Shown one piece after another: positions 29,267 through 35,330 of a stretch of 35,491 nt of DNA. This stretch comes from a virus. The notes under the pieces are model-generated. The model was not told where the DNA came from, did no database searches, and saw nothing but the letters and a program-made list of their open reading frames with translations. Positions within the stretch are counted from its first letter, which is position 1. Each line of letters begins with the position of its first letter. A program made the translations under genes and the position numbers. The stretch covers positions 1-35,491 of the IMG/VR virus record IMGVR_UViG_3300048839_000342. One strand, given 5' to 3'.

Positions 29267-29472
29267 TCCCCGGCCGCCTGCACAAGCCGCTTGGCCCGGG
29301 GCCGAATCTCCGAGCAAAGCAAGTCGATCGCGTCCGTCGGCGTTTCCGCGTCCGCGTCCACCACCCCCGCCCGCTCGTTCCTCGGGTTCGTCGCCGACGC
29401 GACATACACGCCCGTATTTGAGCGGTACAGCCGAACCACCCAGCCCGCGTCCAGAACTTCGTCCAGTGTCAT
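29263..29472 (-). CDS. Unknown small protein (69 aa)
   Basis: ATG 29472 overlaps the upstream stop as ATGA, and the stop overlaps the methyltransferase-like start. The product MTLDEVLDAGWVVRLYRSNT has a short beta part (GVYVASATNP) and a C-terminal helix (TDAIDLLCSEIRPRAKRLVQ). No family is recognised. Confidence 0.65.
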   Translation of the reverse strand: MTLDEVLDAGWVVRLYRSNTGVYVASATNPRNERAGVVDADAETPTDAIDLLCSEIRPRAKRLVQAAGE

Positions 29473-29756
29473 CCTTCACCCCTTTCGTCCAGTTCCTGCT
29501 GGATTCGATCCGCCTTGTATTTGTTGAGAGCCTGCACGCCGAGGTAGATCACCAGGGCGTGATCCCCACGCTCCGGGCTGAACTTGCCCATGTCCGCGTG
29601 TGCTCGCGCAATCTCGCACGCACGCCGCGTCGCACGATCCATCCGCTCGCGGTCGTTGATGATCGCCTCCGCCTGATCGCGGAGGAAGGCGTCAAATCTG
29701 TCCATTTCGGCCAGAGCCGACGCCAGAGCGGATCGGCATTCGCGTTCAGTCGCCAT
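29469..29756 (-). CDS. Unknown helical protein (95 aa)
   Basis: ATG 29756 has CGGAGG upstream and lies 12 nt after the HNH gene. The product is almost all charged helices (RECRSALASALAEMDRFDAF, RDQAEAIINDRERMDRATRR) with a central HADMGKFSPERGDHALVIYL segment. No family is recognised. Confidence 0.65.
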   Translation of the reverse strand: MATERECRSALASALAEMDRFDAFLRDQAEAIINDRERMDRATRRACEIARAHADMGKFSPERGDHALVIYLGVQALNKYKADRIQQELDERGEG

Positions 29757-29768
29757 TGTTGGCCTCCG

Positions 29769-30218
29769 TTACTCGGTGCCGTACTTGTAATGCCCATGCA
29801 ACAACCCGTGGTGATACCTACAAAGCCACCGTACTTCGAGCGGCCTAGAGTAATCGTCATGGTGGGCTTCTGACTTGTTCTCGCCACACACCTCGCAAGG
29901 CATCTTCTGTAGTACTCCGCGTTTTATCGCGCTATACAGCCTATTCCTTGCGGCTACCTTGTCTGGATACTTTTCCTTGTATCTAGAAATATACTCCCGA
30001 ACTTTCGCCTTTCTCTTATAGGTACTAAATCTTTCCCTGTCATACTTGCGAATGCGTTCAATATTGGCCTCGCGATACATATTGACATAGGCCTTGTAGC
30101 ACTCAATACACTTTCCGTACCTTCCGTCTCGGTTGCCTTTGCAGACATAGAAACCGGTTTCGCCGGGCTTGACAACACCGCAGACGCGGCACTTCTTTGT
30201 CCATTCCTTCTTCTTCAT
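29769..30218 (-). CDS. HNH-type zinc-finger endonuclease-like protein (149 aa)
   Basis: The N-terminus has CRVCGVVKPGETGFYVCKGN with CxxC and a later CIEC pair. The C-terminus has MPCEVCGENKSEAHHDDYSR and PLEVRWLCRYHHGLLHGH, the HHDDY...WLCRYHH pattern of free-standing phage HNH endonucleases. A basic Lys/Arg/Tyr-rich helix lies between. GC over 29881-30120 is about 45% (107 of 240), far below neighbours, and no Shine-Dalgarno is seen at ATG 30218, so it looks like a recently inserted homing-type gene between SSB and the next early gene. Confidence 0.8.
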   Translation of the reverse strand: MKKKEWTKKCRVCGVVKPGETGFYVCKGNRDGRYGKCIECYKAYVNMYREANIERIRKYDRERFSTYKRKAKVREYISRYKEKYPDKVAARNRLYSAIKRGVLQKMPCEVCGENKSEAHHDDYSRPLEVRWLCRYHHGLLHGHYKYGTE

Positions 30219-30239
30219 GCTGACACGGTAGGAGCCGCG

Positions 30240-30644
30240 TCAGCGAAAATCAAAAGGGATGTCATCTTCGCCCATCGGCTCGTCCATCGGCACGCCCTTC
30301 GCCTTTGTCGCGTGCTCACCCTTGCCCCCGACGAACTGGAACGACTCCACCACCACGCGGATCGCCGAACGCTTGCCGCCGTCTTTGTCCTCCCACTGGT
30401 CCAACTTGAGCCGCCCCTCGAGGAGCACGGGCGATCCCTTGCCGAGGTACTGTTGCATCACCTCCGCCGTGCGGCCCCACGCCTCGCAGTCGATGAATGT
30501 GACTTCCTCCCGCTGCTCGCCCGCCTGCGTCTTGAACTTGCGGTTGAGGGCGAGCCCGAACTTGCCCACCGTCGAGCCGCCGGCCTGCCGAGTCTCGATG
30601 TCGCGGGTGAGATTGCCCGCGAGGAACACGCGATTCAGGTTCAT
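30240..30644 (-). CDS. ssb: Single-stranded DNA-binding protein (134 aa)
   Basis: ATG 30644 overlaps the upstream stop as ATGA with GGTGGAG upstream. The OB-fold pattern is standard: MNLNRVFLAGNLTRDIETRQ, GGSTVGKFGLALNRKFKTQA, REEVTFIDCEAWGRTAEVMQ, QYLGKGSPVLLEGRLKLDQW. The C-terminus GEDDIPFDFR keeps the acidic DDIPF tip that binds partner proteins, with three extra residues after it. It coats single strands during replication and annealing, and its ERF and nuclease partners lie just upstream. Confidence 0.95.
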   Translation of the reverse strand: MNLNRVFLAGNLTRDIETRQAGGSTVGKFGLALNRKFKTQAGEQREEVTFIDCEAWGRTAEVMQQYLGKGSPVLLEGRLKLDQWEDKDGGKRSAIRVVVESFQFVGGKGEHATKAKGVPMDEPMGEDDIPFDFR

Positions 30645-30823
30645 TGCTCCACCTTCCGGGCGTTCTCCGCCCACTTGCGCCACGCCACCGATCCCGACAC
30701 CTCCCGGCACTTGTCATCGGGCCGGTATCCGATCGTCACGAACCGCTTGCCGATTTTGTCCACCCAGAGCACTTCCCGGGTGGTCTTGCCGTCCGTCCAT
30801 TTCTCGCCTTGCTTGGGAATCAT
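30641..30823 (-). CDS. Unknown small protein (60 aa)
   Basis: ATG 30823 overlaps the ERF stop as ATGA with GGAGGCG upstream. The product MIPKQGEKWTDGKTTREVLW is a short beta-type fold with an SH3-like or Tudor-like look (VLWVDKIGKRFVTIGYRPDD) and a basic end. It sits between ERF and SSB, so an accessory role in recombination is possible but unproven. Confidence 0.7.
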   Translation of the reverse strand: MIPKQGEKWTDGKTTREVLWVDKIGKRFVTIGYRPDDKCREVSGSVAWRKWAENARKVEQ

Positions 30824-31461
30824 TTCGCCTCCTTCGCCGACACCCACTGGATCAGGTCATCGGCCTTGTTCACCGCCTCGATTGCCCGCTTCCAGTCCTC
30901 CACCTTCGCCCCGGCCTTGTCGATGCCGAGTTTCTTGAGGATCGCGTTCGCAAGCGCCTTGATGTCCGCGTCCACTGTAATGCCCGATCGCTCCTGCACC
31001 GCCGCCAGGTACGCCCGGCTGCCGATCGTCGCGGGCTGCTTTACCTCCCGACGGGCGGGCTTGTTCTCCCCGCTGCCGAGCGAAGCGTTCCCGTCATCGT
31101 CGGCGGCATCGACAATGCCGAGTGCGATGGCCAGCCCGTACCGGCGTGCGTAGGTCAACGCCGAGCCCCGCCCGTGCGCGTCCGGCTTGCAGCCCGGGAT
31201 ATACACCGTGCCGAACTGGATCGCCTCGCCGGTCTTGTGCACGATCTCGGTTGTGATGCCGGGGCATCCGCTCTCGTTCTCGGCCACGGCCTGACGCACG
31301 AACAGCCCGTGTTTCGCCATCGTGCCCCGGATCGTCCGCACGATGTTGCCGAGCGTCGCGTACCGGCTCTTGAAGTGAGGGTTCACGCCGTCCAGTTCCA
31401 CATCGGGCATTTCACCGAACGCCGCCGCCATCGCCTCGTAAATCGTCTTGTGCTCACTCAC
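30820..31461 (-). CDS. ERF-family single-strand annealing recombinase (213 aa)
   Basis: The ERF pattern is clear: KTIYEAMAAAFGEMPDVELD, then NPHFKSRYATLGNIVRTIRG, TMAKHGLFVRQAVAENESGC, and RGSALTYARRYGLAIALGIV followed by DAADDDGN. A C-terminal helical domain follows a linker. The GTG at 31461 has GGAG 8 nt upstream and overlaps the nuclease stop by 8 nt; the more distant ATG 31488 lacks a ribosome site. It anneals complementary single strands made by the Cas4/AddB-like nuclease. Confidence 0.9.
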   Translation of the reverse strand: MSEHKTIYEAMAAAFGEMPDVELDGVNPHFKSRYATLGNIVRTIRGTMAKHGLFVRQAVAENESGCPGITTEIVHKTGEAIQFGTVYIPGCKPDAHGRGSALTYARRYGLAIALGIVDAADDDGNASLGSGENKPARREVKQPATIGSRAYLAAVQERSGITVDADIKALANAILKKLGIDKAGAKVEDWKRAIEAVNKADDLIQWVSAKEAK

Positions 31462-32317
31462 CGTAGTTGCTCCATGCTCTGCACGCATGACTTGACAGAC
31501 AGATCCGACACCGTGTCGGATCTGGGGACGCGGGCCAAAAGCCCGCACGCATCATCCGAACATGATCGGCGAACTCCGCCATCAGGTTGGTCTCGTGGTT
31601 CATCGTCGCGCGGAACGCCACCCGTTCCATCGGGCGATCGTCCCCCCTGTTGTAATGCCCCTTCCGCGTCACCTTGTACGGGGCGAGGTTCGGGAGGTGA
31701 ATCCAGTACAGTTCGATCGGCATAACCGGCATCTCGATCGGCCACCCGTCGTGATCCATCACGCCGCCGGACTTCACCGCGTGCCAGTACATGCCCATTT
31801 GCAAGTTCCTGGCAAGGTACGCCGACGACGGCTCGTCCTGCCTCCACTTCCAATCGAACACACACAGGGATCGCTCGCCCGTCAGAGGGCTCGCCCCGAC
31901 ATAGATCAAGTCGATGTGCGAGGCGAATCGGACGGGCTCGCCGTCCACCTCGATCAGCATGGACACCGGCAGTTCTACGCCGATTACGGACTCCATCATC
32001 GGCAGCAGGCGACGCGAGTACGCCGAGAGCATGTCGGCGATTTCCATGCAGATCTCGTCCCGGTTGGCGATCGGGGCCGCCGTCATTGTCCGGCCCTCCT
32101 CGTTCAACTTCTCCGCCGTCGCGTCGTAGCCCGCGTTCGCGGTCGTCCAGGGATCGTGAGAAGCGTCCGCGTCGTTGCACATGATCTCGAGAGCCGCATG
32201 GGCCGCGAGCCCGCGAACCAGTGCAGTCTCGGCCCAACGCTGATCCTGCCCGTGGATGCGGAGGTACGCCGCCCGCTTGCACGGCGAGACGAGTTCCGAT
32301 GTGTGTACTTCCATCAT
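31454..32317 (-). CDS. Fe-S PD-(D/E)XK nuclease, Cas4/AddB-like (287 aa)
   Basis: ATG 32317 follows GGGAGG and overlaps the HTH stop as ATGA. The start VHTSELVSPCKRAAYLRIHG has the first Cys of an Fe-S cluster; the other three are at the end in TRCRICLSSHACRAW (C-x2-C-x5-C), as in AddB and Cas4. The catalytic part has VRFASHIDLIYVGASPLTGE with the Asp and RSLCVFDWKWRQDEPSSAYL with the D-x-K motif. Next to ERF it would act as the resecting exonuclease of the phage recombination pair. The upstream extension of the frame only reads the Ala-rich repeats and is rejected. Confidence 0.85.
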   Translation of the reverse strand: MMEVHTSELVSPCKRAAYLRIHGQDQRWAETALVRGLAAHAALEIMCNDADASHDPWTTANAGYDATAEKLNEEGRTMTAAPIANRDEICMEIADMLSAYSRRLLPMMESVIGVELPVSMLIEVDGEPVRFASHIDLIYVGASPLTGERSLCVFDWKWRQDEPSSAYLARNLQMGMYWHAVKSGGVMDHDGWPIEMPVMPIELYWIHLPNLAPYKVTRKGHYNRGDDRPMERVAFRATMNHETNLMAEFADHVRMMRAGFWPASPDPTRCRICLSSHACRAWSNYGE

Positions 32318-32523
32318 CGTCTGGCCTCCCGCCATACACGCTCGATCGCCTCCGCGACGGACGCGTGTACGGTGTACGAACGAGATTCGGTGATGTTCCG
32401 CACCGTCCACCGGGATATGCCCGCCTTCGCGGCGATGTCGATGATTTTCCACCCGCCGGCACGCAGTGCGTTGATCTTCAAACGCACCTCGTGCGCGGGG
32501 ACATTCGTGGGTCTGTATGACAT
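32314..32523 (-). CDS. Small HTH DNA-binding protein (69 aa)
   Basis: ATG 32523 overlaps the upstream stop as TGATG. The core KINALRAGGWKIIDIAAKAG and ISRWTVRNITESRSYTVHAS is a clear helix-turn-helix (A-A-x-x-G-I-S-x-x-T-V-x-x-I). No other domain is present. It is probably a regulator of the early operon. The frame runs on upstream through the Ala-repeat region only as a shadow. Confidence 0.75.
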   Translation of the reverse strand: MSYRPTNVPAHEVRLKINALRAGGWKIIDIAAKAGISRWTVRNITESRSYTVHASVAEAIERVWREARR

Positions 32524-33188
32524 CACTCGCCCCCCAACACTTCGAGCACCCGATCCAGTTGCCAGCGGTATTCCGCAGCCCCCGCCGCAACCAACGCCGC
32601 AGTCTCCGCCGCATCCACCGCCGCAGCCCACGCCGCAGCCCACGCCGCAGCCCCCGCCGCAGCACGCGCCGCAGCACGCGCCGCAGCCCGCGCCGCATCC
32701 CACGCCGCAGCACGCGCCGCAGCCCCCGCCGCAACCAACGCCGCAGTCTCCGCCGCAGCCCCCGCCGCAGCCCACGCCGCATCCACCCCCGCATTCCACG
32801 CCGCAGCCCGCGCCGCAGCCACCCCCGCAGCCCACGCCGCAGCCCGCGCCGCAGCCAACTCGTTGTTCGTCGCCTCGCCTCTGATCCACCGTCGCTTCGC
32901 CTCGATCGCCGCCCACGAGCGAGGGTCCGGATCACAGCCCGCGTCCCGCTCACGAGTCAAGGCACGCTCCGCGAAGTCGCACGCCAGCGAATGCAGCGTC
33001 ATCTCCGGGATCAGTTCGGGCCTCAGGACCAGCCACAAGATATCTTTCGATGGGATCTGATCCCCGAACTCCCGGATGATCTCCACCGCCGTCCACCGGC
33101 GATCGCCGAGAAGCGAATGGACTCGATCGCGGTCGTAATCCTCGCACGGGTACAAAGCCATGACGCCATCGACATCAATCGTGAGCAT
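32523..33188 (-). CDS. Ala-rich repeat protein (221 aa)
   Basis: ATG 33188 (or 33191) follows GGGGGAGG. Residues 1-105 form a normal domain (MLTIDVDGVMALYPCEDYDR, DILWLVLRPELIPEMTLHSL, DPRSWAAIEAKRRWIRGEAT) seen in other phage and bacterial proteins whose function is unknown. Residues about 108-205 are tandem Ala-rich units of the type AAARAAAWDAA with Trp, Asp or Arg at regular steps, encoded by repeats of GCCGCAGCC-type DNA (32575-32860). It ends with a normal helix (RWQLDRVLEVLGGE). The repeat is probably a long amphipathic helix; its length could vary by slippage in steps of three bases. Confidence 0.75.
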   Translation of the reverse strand: MLTIDVDGVMALYPCEDYDRDRVHSLLGDRRWTAVEIIREFGDQIPSKDILWLVLRPELIPEMTLHSLACDFAERALTRERDAGCDPDPRSWAAIEAKRRWIRGEATNNELAAARAAAWAAGVAAARAAAWNAGVDAAWAAAGAAAETAALVAAGAAARAAAWDAARAAARAAARAAAGAAAWAAAWAAAVDAAETAALVAAGAAEYRWQLDRVLEVLGGE

Positions 33189-33927
33189 CATCCACCTCCC
33201 CCACGAACCCATTCACATACGGCCTGGCGTGCGAATACGGCAGCCGATCCGGCCCGCCGTCGATCCAAAGCACCCAGTTGTCCACCGCCTCGATCTTCTC
33301 CGCCTGCCGCATAAATCCGTCGAACTCGTACGGCGTCTGCCGCCCGTGGTGCGTCCAGGGCCCGACGAACGCGGTCGTCTGCGTTCCGGTGCGATCGGCG
33401 AGAATCCGGGCCCGTTCGATCCGTGGCGTGTTGTGCCGCAGCCAATCGCCGTCCATCGGCCCGCCGTAGAGGTCGATGACGATCTCGCGGGGACGCCCGA
33501 TCATGTCCAAGACGCTGTAATCGTCGCGTGTCTCGGCCCCCATGTGCATCTGGTAGATGCCGAGGGGCTCGGTGCCGAGCGTTCCACACTCGGCCATAGT
33601 TCGGCCGATGTGGGCGAGGACGGTGTTCCGTCGATACCAGTCGGTATCGTACTGCGAGCCGCTGCCCGAGAACGCCGAACGCCCCACTTCCATTTCCAGA
33701 TACGCCGGGCCCTCGGGGATCCGCTCGGCGAGCGTGGCAAGGTGGATGGGGTACGCACCCTTGCCCGTCGGCTCCACCCAACCCGCCACATAGTCCACCT
33801 CGCCCCACATCTCGCGGGGCTGCAAGTGCCCGGGGCAGAGCGTGTTGTGGTCGATCATCGACGCCAGCTCGACGCCCTCGATCGACTGGGGAACATCGTG
33901 GAACCGCTTGATGATTGCACGCTTCAT
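33175..33927 (-). CDS. Unknown protein (250 aa)
   Basis: ATG 33927 follows AAGGGGG and overlaps the upstream stop as ATGA. The product is soluble and alpha/beta, with segments such as GEVDYVAGWVEPTGKGAYPI, PREIVIDLYGGPMDGDWLRH, RARILADRTGTQTTAFVGPW and VDNWVLWIDGGPDRLPYSHA. Alternating strands and helices in the second half recall a TIM-barrel hydrolase, but no catalytic pattern can be named. It is the third gene of the early leftward operon. Confidence 0.7.
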   Translation of the reverse strand: MKRAIIKRFHDVPQSIEGVELASMIDHNTLCPGHLQPREMWGEVDYVAGWVEPTGKGAYPIHLATLAERIPEGPAYLEMEVGRSAFSGSGSQYDTDWYRRNTVLAHIGRTMAECGTLGTEPLGIYQMHMGAETRDDYSVLDMIGRPREIVIDLYGGPMDGDWLRHNTPRIERARILADRTGTQTTAFVGPWTHHGRQTPYEFDGFMRQAEKIEAVDNWVLWIDGGPDRLPYSHARPYVNGFVGEVDDAHD

Positions 33928-34130
33928 TCCTCGTACCCCCTTTCGTATGTCGCCTCGTCGATCGCCCACCGCTCGATCCGCATGCGGTGCTCGTCGTCGT
34001 CGATCTCCGGCTGGATGTCAACCACCAGCCACTCCATCCGGTCGCCGTAGGAACCGCCGAACCCCGACGCGGAGTCGAGGTCGCGGACGAGTTCGACGGC
34101 GTAGCCCTCGATTGTGATTGTTCGCGTCAT
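33924..34130 (-). CDS. Unknown small protein (68 aa)
   Basis: ATG 34130 overlaps the upstream stop as TGATG. The product MTRTITIEGYAVELVRDLDS has a beta start, a Gly/Ser turn (ASGFGGSYGDRMEWLVVDIQ) and an acidic helix at the end. No family is recognised. Coupling on both sides supports it. Confidence 0.65.
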   Translation of the reverse strand: MTRTITIEGYAVELVRDLDSASGFGGSYGDRMEWLVVDIQPEIDDDEHRMRIERWAIDEATYERGYEE

Positions 34131-34570
34131 CACAGCCCCCACCTCGCGTAGTAGTCGGGCGGAACCTGACGCAGAAACGCATCCACCGCATGCGGATTCG
34201 CGTACCACTCGGCTTGAATCATCTTGCCCGTCATCGCGGCGGCGTCGGCGACCATGCGGCACCAGCCGAGGTAGTTCGCGGCCCGTACGCTCGCAATCTT
34301 CGCCGTCAAGTCGGGATAGTGCGCCGCCGCTGCCCACATCGCCGCCCTCGCCTCGCCCTCGTCGAGCGGCACCGGCCAGCGGTTTTCCGCCTTGCCCGCC
34401 TCGATCTCGGTGGCGTCGGCGTTGATCGCCGCGGCCTCTCGGTTGATCTCCTTGATGAACGCGTCAAACGCGGTCATCGCGTCGCCCGGCCCGACGGACA
34501 CCTTCGCCACCGACGCGGCCCGCTGCACCGCCCGGAGAACATCCACCATGTCCTTCTGCCTCTGATTCAT
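34130..34570 (-). CDS. Unknown helical protein, first gene of the early leftward operon (146 aa)
   Basis: ATG 34570 follows AGAAAGGGACGAAG and a small leader hairpin. The product is helical (MNQRQKDMVDVLRAVQRAAS, DAMTAFDAFIKEINREAAAI, GEARAAMWAAAAHYPDLTAK) with a basic/aromatic end (FLRQVPPDYYARWGL). No family is recognised. It opens the long leftward early operon from the divergent control region. Confidence 0.75.
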   Translation of the reverse strand: MNQRQKDMVDVLRAVQRAASVAKVSVGPGDAMTAFDAFIKEINREAAAINADATEIEAGKAENRWPVPLDEGEARAAMWAAAAHYPDLTAKIASVRAANYLGWCRMVADAAAMTGKMIQAEWYANPHAVDAFLRQVPPDYYARWGL

Positions 34571-34693
34571 CTTCGTCCCTTTCTGCCGGGTTGTCCGGCC
34601 ATGGTGATACTATCGGCACGGGGATCTGGCGTCTATAGCGGCGTGTAAAATATTTTCGCTTGACTGGGGGTGACGGTGCCGCTACCGTCCGGC
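34571..34693. promoter_or_regulatory. Divergent control region between early leftward and rightward operons
   Basis: Leftward side: TAGACG-N17-TAGTAT (ending near 34608) is a fair promoter, followed by a hairpin with arms GCCGG/CCGGC and AGAAAGGGACGAAG. Rightward side: TTGACT (34660-34665), 17 nt, TACCGT (34683-34688), 5 nt before ATG 34694, which would make a nearly leaderless mRNA. Between them TAAAATATTTT contains the perfect palindrome AAAATATTTT, striking in this GC-rich genome and a possible operator for one of the HTH proteins. Confidence 0.5.
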
Positions 34694-34882
34694 ATGAGCC
34701 AGAAACTACTGACAACCGCGGAACTTCTCCCCCTCGTCAACGCCAAGTTGAACACCCCGATTGGCGTCCACGCACTCCGGCGAAGGATTCGGGATCGGAG
34801 CGTCCTGCCGGTGAAGCGGATCGGGCAGGCTGGGCTGTACCCTGTGTCGGTGGTGCGGGTGCTGACGAGGGATAAGGCGTGA
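34694..34882 (+). CDS. Small HTH regulator (62 aa)
   Basis: The product begins MSQKLLTTAELLPLVNAKLN and continues TPIGVHALRRRIRDRSVLPV and KRIGQAGLYPVSVVRVL, the pattern of MerR/HTH_17-type DNA-binding domains: T-x-x-E-x-x start, helix, RRRIRDR recognition region, then a short wing. ATG 34694 is preferred to GTG 34670, which would lie inside the promoter. It faces the early leftward operon, so it probably acts as a switch regulator, Cro- or excisionase-like. Confidence 0.65.
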   Translation: MSQKLLTTAELLPLVNAKLNTPIGVHALRRRIRDRSVLPVKRIGQAGLYPVSVVRVLTRDKA

Positions 34883-35133
34883 ATACGGGGGCTGGCGTCG
34901 GGCATGAGGATATCCGTAGGTTCATTGCCGATGCCCTCTCTGGCCGCGTTCCGTGTGCGGCGTGGGTGAGGCCGACGACAATGCCGGTGGCGAAGATCGC
35001 GGAAAGTTTCGGGTACGCCGCCATCGCGGAGGATCGGAATCGCTGCATCATCGGCGGTGTCGTCATCATCCGGCATCGGAGGCAGTTGCAGCACGCGCAG
35101 AAATGGACAGCAGAGCCATCGCTGACGAAATGA
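34879..35133 (+). CDS. Unknown protein (84 aa)
   Basis: The GTG at 34879 overlaps the HTH stop as GTGA, with GAGGGATAAGG upstream. The product MNTGAGVGHEDIRRFIADAL is mixed alpha/beta with a SFGYAAIAEDRNRCIIGGVV segment and a basic end. No family is recognised. It occupies the place that in the left-end allele is held by the 49-aa membrane protein gene, so this position seems to be variable between relatives. Confidence 0.65.
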   Translation: MNTGAGVGHEDIRRFIADALSGRVPCAAWVRPTTMPVAKIAESFGYAAIAEDRNRCIIGGVVIIRHRRQLQHAQKWTAEPSLTK

Positions 35134-35190
35134 CGCGCGGCCGGTCGTGGAACGGACAGGCCCGGCACGGACAGGCCCGGCACGGCTAGG

Positions 35191-35309
35191 GCCCATCGCT
35201 CTAACGGGCGTTGGGCAGATTCGCAAGTCGCGGCACGGCGCGGCAAGGCAAGGCCGGTCCGGTCCGGGCGAGGCAAGTCAAGGGCTCCGCACTCTAACGG
35301 GTGCGGGGC
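35191..35309 (+). repeat. Array of two covarying hairpins at the right end
   Basis: Hairpins lie at 35191-35216 (left arm GCCCATCGCTC, loop TAAC, one T-T mismatch) and 35284-35309 (left arm GCTCCGCACTC, loop TAAC, fully paired), 93 nt apart, both followed by AGATT. Upstream a 15-bp unit, ACGGACAGGCCCGGC, is repeated in tandem. The second hairpin ends 21 nt before ATG 35331, as for the 772 gene. The 35134-35330 gap holds nothing else. Confidence 0.85.
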
Positions 35310-35330
35310 AGATTGAAAGGTGGTGCATAT

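Noticed and set aside
31454-32953. N-terminal extension of the nuclease frame with RRGLRRGLRRWLRR repeats
   Set aside because: It is the out-of-frame reading of the Ala-rich repeat gene; the real start is ATG 32317 with a ribosome site and ATGA overlap.
381-35309. Hairpins as rho-independent terminators
   Set aside because: All are followed by (A/G)GATT and no T-run, and several sit directly before start codons, where terminators would silence the gene.
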